Positions 52,588-63,444 of a stretch of DNA of 64,000 bases are shown in pieces. Both the position numbers and the translations under genes were made by a program. The notes under the pieces are model-generated. The model did not search any database. It saw only the letters and a program-made list of their open reading frames with translations, and was not told the origin of the DNA. The first letter of the stretch is position 1. The number at the start of each line of letters is the position of its first letter. Source of the stretch: Moringa oleifera (taxonomy: Eukaryota; Streptophyta; Magnoliopsida; Brassicales; Moringaceae); NCBI GenBank assembly GCA_021397835.1, contig JAJFZO010000724.1, positions 1,649,001-1,713,000 on the forward strand, read 5' to 3'.

Positions 52588-52856
52588 TATTTATGTGAAT
52601 TATTCATGTGTTATTTCAACTATTTATGTATTATTTGAACTAGCCATGTGTTGTTTTTACTCATGCATTATTTAAACTGTTCATATAATATTTGAACTAT
52701 TCATTTATTATTTAAGATTTTTATGTATTATTGGTACGTATCATGTATTACTTAAGCTTATCAAGCATTATTAGACCTAATCATGTATTATTTGAACTTA
52801 TCATTTATTTCCTTAATTGCTTATGTATTATTACAATTGTTCATGTATTATGCAGA
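52588..52856 (+). repeat. Minisatellite array A (about 20-bp unit)
   Basis: About a dozen diverged copies of TTCATGTATTATTTGAACT. The last copy runs directly into TGCAG|ACGGTC, which looks like a splice acceptor, so the array may be intronic to the decayed frame that follows. Confidence 0.8.
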
Positions 52857-53119
52857 CGGTCAAAAGACGCTTTAAAATTTATAACTACCTTTGCCATTAA
52901 GGAGGTAATAATCAATTGTTCTTCCCTTGGTACATTAAGGACAATTGTTGATGTGTTATCTAACTTAGGCTCAAGGGCTGCTACTTTGGGCACGTACTAC
53001 AAATGCACTAAAATATGAACTTCAGTGCCTAAATTATCCATCAAATGTTACTGAGGTACAAAAGGTTAAAGAAAGGTGCTGAGATGCACTTCAAGATTGG
53101 GTCCATTATATCCATTCTT

Positions 53120-53600
53120 GATGAGGTAGATTTTGCCTGATATTAGGCTTGAAGCTTGGTGAGTTGCCAACTATTAACAATTGCCAACCTACTAAAGATG
53201 GCATTATCGCATGCTACTTTAGTGAGTTCGTTAGGACTACTCTAAACATTATGAAGGCGAACTTAATGAGGGTTGATTTTATATAGCCCAATGATGCTAT
53301 GAAGCTATCCCTATTATACATCCTTTATGAACTATTATGTAACGATAATGGGAGGATTGCATTAAGGATTAGGAGCTTGGCATTATTGATTTGTTTGATA
53401 AATTTAATGATTTTTCATGGGAAAATTTGGTTTTCCATTCTTCACTCAAATGTTAGAAAAAGATTATTACTGGCTTGAAACTTGATGAAGGCATGAGATA
53501 CAACATTCATGGATTCAAGTGGATATTTTCAGATATGGACATGGAAGATAATATATGCAATTCCAAAGGACCATGCACAAATGGATGTGAAGATCTTCCA
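53120..53600 (+). pseudogene. Decayed DUF1985-like transposon protein
   Basis: Broken + strand frames read YFSEFVRTTLNIMKANL, then a stop, then AMKLSLLYILYELLCND. After a frameshift they continue ELGIIDLFDKFNDFSW and YNIHGFKWIFS. The order (helix, LALLY-type helix, D-FN-pW, Y-GF) matches DUF1985 proteins recalled from plant transposons, where the domain is often fused to Ulp1-like (C48) protease. No convincing protease follows; frames to about 55.6 kb are too broken to assign. Stops and a frameshift make it a pseudogene. Confidence 0.5.
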
Positions 53601-53689
53601 CCTTAAATCTTGAGGTGAAAATTCAATAAGAGACCTTGTTAGAAGCTCTTAAAAAATACTTCTCCAAAAAGATATGCATTTCAAAACAT

Positions 53690-53815
53690 TAATGTATTAA
53701 TCATAATATTTATGTATTAATTTCAATGTATTATTACACATGTTCATGTATTATTTATAAGATGTTCATGTATTAATTTCATTATTCATGTATTAAGTAT
53801 TATTTTATGATTCTT
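53690..53815 (+). repeat. Minisatellite array B (CATGTATTA unit)
   Basis: Five or six copies of the same TTCATGTATTA word as array A, with variable spacing, directly after the DUF1985-like remnant. Confidence 0.7.
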
Positions 53816-55077
53816 TTGCCTTATTTATTTACATCGTTTATGTAAGTCGTTGTAAAAAAATACTTAACTCTATCTGAACTAGAGCGAGGTATGTGGTACT
53901 TTCATGGTGTTAAGAATATTGTCATAACCTTCTCCGAGGAGGGTGGTAGTGTGAAAGCAGTGGTGATAATGATGATGATGAAGACAGTGAGGATGACCTC
54001 AAATGCTACGCGTGCATCTACAGACCAAGAAGAAACATGTGGCTAGTAAAAGTAAAACAACAAAGCTATATGTGTGCTTTATTTAGTAATGACTGCTTAA
54101 AAGAGTATGAAATAATTACCATAAATCTTCGATAAATTTTTGTAGGGTGTTAAAAGTTCATCTTTGACCTGTGATCACATCATGACCACCATGGATACAA
54201 TTAAGGCTAACATCCTTAATTGCTAAAGGCAATTAAGAAGATCATAACAAAACATTGAAATTATATTAGTTGGTGAAGTTGCACTGGTTGATAGTGATCG
54301 TATGCAAGTGGACAACCATAAAGAGGTTATGGAGGTGCTTTGTAAAATGGAAGAGACAACATCTTTAAACTGTGAGGTTAATGGACATAAGGAGCCTGCG
54401 CCTAGCAAGTCAATAAGTCGTAATATTCCTAAGGATGATGAGGTATGTGTTCCTATAATATAATTAAATTTTAGTATAATATTAAAACAAGTTAATTTCA
54501 TTAACAGTAACTTATTTATTTACTATATTATAAGAAGCACTGCTTTTGAAGTTGTAAACCTTATATCTTGAACCCTTGATGCTGAGTCCAAGTGAGTTCA
54601 CTCATCATCTCATTGAAATGAAAAATATTGAAAATCAACCAATTAGGGTTTCCAATAAGGGTGGAGCAACGACCAATGAGGGTGGGGTTACAATTGAAAA
54701 TAGGGTTGTCATTGCCATTTAAGGTGGGCTTACATCTAAAGCTCTATAAGAGCCTATTACCATTGCTTATTCTATAGTCAATGGCATAGTAAGGATCCAT
54801 AAAAGGGGTTGATAGCATTGCAACCCCTACGTTGACCCTTTCGTGCAAAAGAAGCCACGAGGTAACTGAATGAAAAATATGTTTAACATAAAATTATGGC
54901 ACGATACGAAGAATTTAAGAAGGCTAACACTATTTAACATTCTCAATTTCATCTATAATGGGTGATACCTTTTGAATTATCATGTTGTATGCACAACAAT
55001 TGCTTTCTCACTTAACTTGATTCCAATGTAGTTTGTAAAACTTGAATTCAAAGATACGTTGTTGGAAGTTATTGGTG

Positions 55078-55300
55078 TTCATGTATTATTATCATAATTC
55101 ATGCATTATCTTGAGTTATTCATGCATTATCTTAATCACTCATGAATTTTAGCAAGCATTCATGTATTTAATTTTATACCCACATATACTATTTCATAAC
55201 CAGTCATGTATAATGTTACGTGTTCAAGTTTTATAATGATCATTTATGTATTAATTTAAACTTATCCATGTATTATTTTTAATTCATTCTTGTATTCTTA
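55078..55300 (+). repeat. Minisatellite array C (CATGTATTA unit)
   Basis: About nine diverged copies of TTCATGTATTAT and TTCATGCATTATCTTGA in the same orientation as arrays A and B. Confidence 0.7.
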
Positions 55301-56423
55301 TGACCACTCTGCAATATATTGTGGCTTATCTTAAGGTGTTGCTATGAAGGCTCACCCAACATATTAACTTTGATCCATACTTTTATGTGAGTGTAACTTT
55401 GGTGTTTTTTAATGTTCAAAAAACTATCTAGGTGCTTATATCCATTTCATGCAAAGCTAAGCAAATATGAAGCGGTGAAGGGTTCAACCAGTGTTTGAAC
55501 AGCTTGGCCCACCTAAAGGTATTCATTTAATGGATTACCCATGGCATCATGATGCCCTAGAGTGGTACAGAAGTGGTAGTATGCCTGGCTATAAGCCATG
55601 ATCTGAATTTGAAACTGTGAGTTTCATATTGTTAGTTATTTATTATGTTGATTTCTTCTTTCAATCGAATGTCTTTAACATGTTATATGATGGTGTAGTT
55701 GTTAACATTATGCAATGTGGTTGATGAACATTAAATTGTGGTAAAGATAAGTCTATGAACAATGAGCATAGAGCTATATAATTTGCTCTAGCAAAGTACC
55801 CACTGAGCATCAATTGAAACAAATGTTCGACATTTGATGGATATCAAGTGAGATGCTAAAACAAGTGGGTATTTCAAGCATAGACCTAAAGTGGCACCAC
55901 TAAAAAGAAACATTGCATATTTGAATTACTTTTTAAATATAAATTAAACTTAGTTCAATAATATCGTACCTATATGCAAGGGCATTTGCAAGGTTTTTTT
56001 TTTTTTTTAATAGAAAGCCTAACACTAGACAAACCCTTTAAACATAAAAAAGCAAAAATAAATGCCATCCAACTATAGATTACTATAGACATTTTTATGA
56101 ACAATGACCTAGTTGGTCTCTGGTCTTGGGTCCCTTGAACTATTCAAACCCAGTGCATATGATACATATACTAATAATGTATGCAGTGTATTTTTAATGA
56201 TGTTTATAAATATTTTGGATGTTAAAATGTATGTTATGAAATGAATAATATTTTTAAAGATTTTTATGAATGGTTTAGGTAAGAACGGGTTTGTTGTAAA
56301 ACTATGAATGTTTTTGGATGACTTGACATGTTTATGGATTAATATAATTTGATATAATTTTTGGATTTCACAAGCAAAGATGTAATTCATAGATCAACAT
56401 GAAAAACCTACATGACATTTAGG

Positions 56424-56640
56424 AACAATACATAATGCATTAAAATAATACGTGATGGAGTTTTGAATAACAAATGATGTATTAAAATAATACATGAGTT
56501 GTTTAAATAATACATGAACTCTAGTAAAATAATAAATGAGTTTGAAGAACAATATAGGTCATCTGTAAAAAATACATGAATCACTTAAACAATAATGAAA
56601 TATGTTAAAATTACACATGAAACCTGAAGAACAATATGTG
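56424..56640 (-). repeat. Minisatellite array D, inverted orientation
   Basis: Copies of AATAATACATGA, the reverse complement of the unit in arrays A-C, such as AAATAATACATGAGTTGTTT and AAATAATACATGAACTC. The switch of orientation coincides with the switch from the + strand DUF1985-like frame to the minus-strand MULE transposase. Confidence 0.75.
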
Positions 56641-56689
56641 TTAAAGTCACATGCTCAATGACACCTATGAAAAACATGTAATACATTAT

Positions 56690-57113
56690 CAATATTATTA
56701 TAAGTCTACTTTCATAGTTATTACAATTATTGAGTCCTCATGTCTCAAAATCATAAAATCGTAATTCAAAATATCATAATGAGTTGGAATAAACAAGGAA
56801 AAGGATTGTAAATAATTGTGGTCACCGACAAATCACATGCGAATTGTAAATAATTGTTTAGACTTTTAGTAATATTTATGATCATCATTTGAAATTGTCT
56901 TCTTTGACTATAAACATGTGACTGTTTCTTAACATCCTCTTTTAATATGAATCAAAAACAAAAGTCGAAGTGCCTTCAACTCAAACATAAGGTGATCAAA
57001 CTCATTCAAGCGATAACACCTTCTTGCAACCTAAAACAATTTCGATACTTCCTTTTTTTTTTTTTTTGAGTTTCTTCTTAATGTTTTAGGACATATACTA
57101 GGAACTCTACCCA
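56690..57113 (-). pseudogene. MULE transposase remnant, C-terminal part
   Basis: On the minus strand 56965-57021 encodes RCYRLNEFDHLMFELKALR. It resembles the region after the MULE catalytic domain, where AA-AYR--EF---M--L is typical. It continues from the right-hand remnant beyond the CACTA insertion. Poly(T) and stops show decay. Confidence 0.5.
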
Positions 57114-58037
57114 CACTATACCAAAATAGCCAATTTACCATAAATTTTTTTTCATGGAACATATATTATTAAAATTTGCTACGAAATTTACATCACCTTT
57201 ATCACAGAATCTGAAGAAAATTTTAAAAAACTCTAAGTCAAGGCAACGTCATGGTACACTTAGTGGCAATTTTTTGCACCAAATGATAGGAAAGTTTGCC
57301 ACAAAATTTGCCATGAATTTTTTCATGGCAACTTAATCTTTTACAATTTGGAAATTATATTTTTATTTTACTACACATTTCACAATTTAAAATGTCATGA
57401 CAAAAATGCTACCGTGACAAATGCTCGTGGTAAAACCAAGGTCATGCCAAAACTTTTGAGCAAAAAAAAGCTTGTGGCAATAGTTTATAACAAAATAAAA
57501 AATATAAAATCATATATATAATAATTTATTTATTTTTATTTTTAAATATTGTAAACAACAAAAAGAACTTCTTAAATAAAAAATTTTATGTTTTAATTTT
57601 TTATAATGTTAAAAATATTTATGTTTTTTTTCGTCTAATATATATTGACATAATTCAATATATCTAACTTGGGACGTTTTTAATTACTCTTAGTTATTTT
57701 GTGTTTTCAATCTCTATGATTTTTTTGAATAAACATTTTAATATCTTAATTTGAAGAAACTTAAATTTTTGACATGCAATCATTTAGCTACCCTCAAAAA
57801 TAAAACAAAAAAATTATAAATAAAATAAAATAATAAAGAATATTGGTTTATATTTTGCTTTTAATTCATGCTTCCTAAATTTTCTTTTTTCAAAAAAAGA
57901 AAAGCCCATGCCCAAGGATATTTTATTTAGCTGTTTTTTTTTTTTTGAAAATGTAATCAAATTTTTTTAAGATATTAATTGTTGACTAATTTGTATGTCT
58001 TCATATTACTAAGAATTTACAAGTAAAATTAAAAGCA

Positions 58038-58068
58038 TTTATGATGGTTGTTTTAGAACCGTCATAAA
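58038..58068. repeat. Short hairpin with TTTATGACGGTT arms
   Basis: TTTATGATGGTT (58038-58049) and AACCGTCATAAA (58057-58068) pair at 11 of 12 positions across a 7-base loop. The GACGGTT word also occurs in the second CACTA-like terminus at 63.68 kb. Confidence 0.6.
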
Positions 58069-58639
58069 ATGAACTTTTTATCAAGCTATTTCTTTACATG
58101 ATAATATTTTATTTTTAATTAAATTTATTTTGAATAATTTTTATTAATGCAACAACAAATTTAGACTTCAGATTTATCAAAATTGTATAAAAAAATTCAC
58201 ACTACTACCACAAAAATTTGTAACATGAAAAGTTTAAAAGATTCATAAAAAAAAAAAAAAACTTGTAACTCCAAAATTATTCAAATTTTGAATTATTGAT
58301 TCAAAATAATCATTTAATTCATTTTTTAGTCAAGATCCAATTTGGATCAAATTGAACTAAAAGATGTGTCAAGTTTATAGTTTTTTTATTTTATCTAATA
58401 ATTAATGTATATAATATATAATTTTTTGAAATAATAAAAAATAAACTTAAATAATAAATATTTAAATAAAAATATATAAGTGCATGGTTTCAACTCATGC
58501 CCACTTCTTATTAACCTTAAGATGTTAACCATTTAATCAATAAATATTCAATACTTATTTATTTCTAGTAAGTAAAACATAGATTTTGTAATTTAAAATT
58601 TTAAAAAAAATTATATGTAATAGAAGATGCAGTAGGGCA

Positions 58640-58870
58640 TATTTGAATCCATGCCCGCTCTCGTTCTTTTTGCACATTCTTGCTCTAAAAGAGTAAAATC
58701 CAACAAAACCCTAAAGCGAGTAGCCAAGTCTTATGCCATTCTTCCTTCTCCTCTCTCTCTCTCTCTCTCAAGTGAGCTCATAAAACAACAAAACTAAGCT
58801 CTTGTACCTTGGTTGAAGGTAGCCTTAAAGTTTTTTATATGTTCGACGGTGTGTTTCATTTAAATCTAGG
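58640..58870 (+). other. Possible leader exon of the CACTA element gene
   Basis: A less AT-rich stretch with a (CT)n run at about 58750-58769. It ends at ATCTAG|GTAAGTCC, a good splice donor. It looks like a transcribed leader followed by an intron. The protein it would have served is not intact. Confidence 0.3.
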
Positions 58871-61059
58871 TAAGTCCTCTCATCCTTCTCTCTTCTTATT
58901 CTATGTCTATACAAAGTTATTGTAGGGTTTTGTTTCTAGTATGTTTGAAAAAAAAATTATGTCAAAGCCGTAATGAAGTTCATAGACATAAAATCAAAGC
59001 ATTTTTTAGAGGTACTTTGAATTTATGGAATAAGGGCTATGCTTTTTCATGGAATAAACTATGCTTATTTATGGAATAAATCACAATTGAAGCCATGATG
59101 AGTTTAGAGCTTATTTGTTTTTGAGCTTTGATTTTGAAATGTTTTCAGCAAACATATGGTTTTCTTGTCTCTTTGGGTGATTTTGCTTCTAGATCATGCA
59201 AAATGAAGGTATAGTAAAAAACGTGAGTGGTCACTCAGAACCTTACTATCTGCAGACAACCACCGCAAAGAAAAAAAGAAACTAGATATTTATTTTGTCA
59301 TGATGTTCTTAATTCTCCGATATTTATGAACTGAGGTTTAGGAAAGGAAAACACATAAAAACTATGAGAATGGTTAAGTTAGGTTAACCTTTAATTTTAC
59401 GTCAAATTTTATTGTTATGAAAAAATTCATTTCTTTCCATTTTTGAGATTTGCTTTTGCTCTTTTGCACTAGATTTTCCCTTGGATAGTTACTTTGTGAT
59501 AGCACAAATTTTATTTATCCTTTTATGTAAATGGGTACCACTTTTCAGGTGCCTTTGTGAAAGTTTCTTCTCTATCAAAGAAGAAAATATTGTACATCAA
59601 TGAATACTCTTTATTTCCTTAAATATATGGCTTTTCGGTGTATAATCATCCATATTCAATAATTTGGCTAGCTTTGCCCACTCAAAGGATTGCCTTTGTG
59701 AGATACCTAATGAATGGCCAAGTTTTCACTATTAGTGGGAGCCTCTAGAGTCAATCCAATCAACCAGTGATTTAGTCATCAATAGTCTTATGCCATGATG
59801 GTTACACCAAACAGTAATAAATCATCTTTTGATTATGCCTTTTTTATACATCAATAATAAAAGTGGAAGTACATCTTTCAGTCTTATTAATGCTTAAATA
59901 ATCATGTCATCACTAGCATATAGATGTAATAAGCATATCTACATAGCTTGAAAAGTTGCCATCTATGGCATCCCATTATCCCAACGTTATTGTCATATAT
60001 CTTTAGAAAGTCTTTGTATATATGTTGGTTATTCTTTTTTCATAAAGACTTCTATCTTTTATGAGCTCCTCAAGGGGAAGAAAAGTATGTGAGGACATTA
60101 GAGCTTATAAGTTTACTAAAAATGATAAGCGAGTAGAGGCATATACCATCTTCTAACTAAGTTTGTATTTCTTTCCTTACTTCTATTAAAACATATCATA
60201 ACAACAATAAATAATATTCATTTTTAGCCATTTTAGCTTTATGTTACTTTATAATTAAAATTGAAGATGGTATAAGGCATAAGTTAAAATTAATTGTCAA
60301 ATAATAGATTAGAATTTGTCAATGGTGAAACTGCATTAAACATCAAACTATGCTTGACAAAGATCTATTGGTAATGACCAATTAGAAGATTTTTATACCG
60401 GTAATATATTTGTTGATTTATGTAACATACCTTTTTTAACATTTTAATTATTATATCGATATGATTGTAGCTTATGCTTAACTTAGAACTATCAATGTAT
60501 AGTCTTTATTTAGAATAATTAGTTTACATATACATGCTTTGCTCGTTTGATTTGAATGGAGTCTTGTGTTGGACTTATGGCTTGTTATAGTTTTACAAGT
60601 TTTATATATACAAGATCTTCTTCAACTTTTGTATATATTATAATAAAGGATGCATAACTTTTTATGGTTTTGAACCCTAATTTTGTACTGCATACTCTAT
60701 ATTGCATTAGAAATATAAATAAGAGCCACAATATAATGATACTGCTCATAAAGTTTAGAACTATAAATATGTTAATTTAGTGCATGATGAATTGAAAGTT
60801 ATTCGTTCTAGTACGTGTTTGGATTTACTTAAATAGGGCTTATGTGCTAAATGGAATAAAGCTAGAATATAAGAAAAAGAATTAAAAGAATAAACAAAAT
60901 AGGCTTCTAATGTTAGAGGATGCATGCATGTTGGTGGCTCCATCTCAATGCTAGAGCACAAAAGAAAATTGGTAATATTCATTTACTTAAATGAACCAAA
61001 ATTATTCACTCGTTATATTAAACTTATGACTTATTTCTAATGATAGTCATTGGCTTTGA

Positions 61060-61570
61060 GTAGAGATCCATCTCAATTAGAAGAATTTAAAAAAATCAAT
61101 TACAAATGCAATAAAAATTCATCGAAACAGCCAAAGTAGACACATCAAAAAGTAGCTAATACATATGTAAGTACCATCACACTTTATACTTTTTAGTAAA
61201 TATAATAAGTTAAACTTTTTTAATTACTATTTTGTTTTCTTTTGTGTGTATAAATAATGTTTAGGTTGCTTATAAGAAATTAAAAGAAACATCATAGAAT
61301 GAAGAGTCCATTAGAGGTCAAGACTCTCAATCTTTAGTTGATGACTCTTCCTTCTTCTTGAAGGCTATCGAAGGAAGGAACAAAAAGAGTTATGCATATG
61401 GATTTAGGTCCGAGACATCATTATTAAGAGCTATCAATTCTACCAACTTTAATGTATGTATACCAGATGAATTTCTTCTCATGCATCAACAAGTTTAGTT
61501 GTTTTTCATGAAGGCCACACTAGCTTCAAAATTTTTGTTAAAGGTGAATGTTAATAATGATGGTGATGGT
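61060..61570 (+). pseudogene. Decayed CACTA transposase-associated frame (Transposase_24-like)
   Basis: The frame reads DPSQLEEFKKINYKCNKN, then a possible intron (GTAAGT near 61168 to TTTAG near 61264), then VAYKKLKETS, a stop, and FFLKAIEGRNKKSYAYGF. The last piece resembles the LFLEVTGG-N-KGRVYGLGS motif I recall from the plant En/Spm Transposase_24 family. At least two in-frame TAG codons break it. Its position inside the CACTA element and its + orientation support the call. Confidence 0.5.
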
Positions 61571-61635
61571 AAAAAAAAAATGTTGAATATGTTGATGAGT
61601 AGACAGATATTAAGGAATAAAGGGTAAGACTTTTA

Positions 61636-61636
61636 G

Positions 61637-61677
<41 letters not shown>
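61636..61677. repeat. (AT)n microsatellite
   Basis: About 20 TA dinucleotide units inside the CACTA element. Confidence 0.95.
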
Positions 61678-61680
<3 letters not shown>

Positions 61681-62641
61681 TCTTGTGTTTTAATTACATA
61701 AATTAACTAATATTGTAATCTTTTCTTGTTGAGATAGATTTGTTATGTTAAGGATAATGATGTCTAGAAGTTCTTAGTTTATGTATTAAAGACGGTTGAA
61801 TTTTCTTTTCTTATCACGATGTTTACTTGAACATCTTTTGTAAGTTTTTCTCTTTTCTTTTTCAAGAAATGTGATTAGATTATATTGTTATCTTAAATAA
61901 TTTTACATGTTGTCAACTTATAATGTTCTTCTAATAAGATTGTATGTTTTTACATTCATTAGAAGAGTCTATTTTTTAGATAGATAAATTGAAGTTGAAA
62001 GTCTATTATTTGAATATAGCAGATGGCTTGGATAGTTATTGGTTGTCTGTGCATATCTAAAATATATATTATTTTGGAGAATGTATTAGTAGAATAGCTT
62101 AAATTGTTAAATGGAGACTTTAAAAGAGTCACCATTTGCCACATAATAATTCAATAATTTGCGACAGAAATACATGGCAAATCAAGGTCATGGACAAATT
62201 AACAGGGATGATGGTTGTAGTGGTCTCTCACTAAACTACCACGGAATTAAGATCGTGGTGAATCACCACAAAATTGCCATGGAAAAGGGGCATGACAAGT
62301 TACCACAGAATTTTCATGGAATAAAAGCATGACAAATTGCCACGTACAACTCTACGACAAATTGCTATGTAAATTGGGTTGTAATGAACATTTATGGCAA
62401 AAGTCAAGGTTACACCATGAATTTTTCTATTAAATTTTTCCATGTCATTTGCCACAAAAAAAAATCTCGTGGCAAAATTTTTTATATTTCATTTTTTATG
62501 GCAAAATCATTTTACTATGGTATATTTACCCACGACTTCTTTTTCATGAAAAAATTCATGGCAAAACAATTTTGCCATAAAATTTACCTATTTTTGCCAC
62601 GATTTTGGGCGTGGGAAATTGGCTATTTTGGTGTAGAGCCA

Positions 62642-63440
62642 TGTGTGGCTTATAAGAAGATTGATGCAATTCTCTTAACCATATTTTAATGATGATCCGA
62701 TATGATCACCAAATTCTCCATAAGATCAAGTGCATTTCAAAGTTACATCAAGAATAATTTCCATGAGTTGCTATTCCCTAAGTCATTATAACCAAATGCT
62801 AATGGAATAATTTTCTCATTACCATCCTTGTATGCAACAATAAACATGATGCCATAAAACCTATCATTCAATTAGGTTCTATCAACTACAATGACAAGCC
62901 TAATGGCTACACAAAAGCTCTTTATTGATTGACCAAGTGACATGAAGAAGTACTTAAATCTCCATTATTATCTGTTTTTAACTTTAATAATTGTACTTAG
63001 ATTACTTTGTTGTAACATATAACAATACCATGATCATTTTTGGTATGATTCTATTGGGACTTTATATGTCAACGCCAAGGCATATTCCTTTGTCTTTAAG
63101 CTTTATTATATAATATTTACATACCATACATTTCTTTCATGTTTTCAGTAATATCTTTTGTTTTTAGTATGTAGCCATTGACACATAACCGTTGGACCAA
63201 AATTTACGCCCTAGTCATGGTGCTTATCTAACGATGTCACCTATGAACCTCGCCTAAAATTTAATTGTGACTCAAACCGCACCTTCTAATTTAGAAAAAA
63301 GTCCCTATTAAACATATTACAACATGAAGTTTTCATTCATAATTACTCTTTGTACAAGGCATTTGAAAGACCATTTTTTCGATCTAAGTCTTTTTGGCTC
63401 CTTAACAGCTATTATGACACATTCTATGGGAAAACCTATT
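62642..63440 (-). pseudogene. MULE transposase remnant, N-terminal and catalytic part
   Basis: On the minus strand, broken frames read ITENMKEMYGM and LYNKA (the DI--D-----YGV-ISY-KAWRA region), then FKYFFMSLGQSIKSF, a degenerate VIVVDRT, then FIVAYKDGN and PLAFGYNDLGNSNSWKLF, then a degenerate VIISDHH. This matches, in order, the MULE/mudrA catalytic domain (PF10551 type), including the VVDGT and ISDRH acidic positions, which are partly retained. Several stops make it non-functional. It continues at 57113 and below on the far side of the CACTA insertion. Confidence 0.7.
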
Positions 63441-63444
63441 AGAT

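Larger units (their letters stand above)
57114..62638 (+). mobile_element. CACTA (En/Spm-type) transposon, decayed
   Basis: The left end starts CACTATACCAAAATAGCC then AATTT. The right end, reverse-complemented, starts CTCTACACCAAAATAGCC then AATTT: 21 of the first 23 bases agree. Flanking 3-bp direct repeats CCA (57111-57113 and 62639-62641) are the 3-bp target duplication expected for CACTA elements. Both ends carry many short subterminal words (TTTGCCACGAAA, CATGGCAAA, GTGGCAAA), at 57140-57480 and 62110-62600. Inside are a CT-rich leader-like exon and a broken Transposase_24-like frame. With no intact transposase, the element is probably non-autonomous. It interrupts a MULE transposase. 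Confidence 0.85.

Noticed and set aside
54220..55960. Ulp1/C48 protease expected after the DUF1985-like frame
   Set aside because: The frames are too broken, and no His-Trp, Asp and Cys arrangement could be read with confidence.
52588..56640. CRISPR-like array
   Set aside because: The CATGTATTA repeats are degenerate, closely spaced without unique spacers, and lie in a plant nuclear transposon.
62384..62689. 101-codon frame at the right end of the CACTA element
   Set aside because: It consists of the element's subterminal repeats and crosses the element boundary; not a gene.
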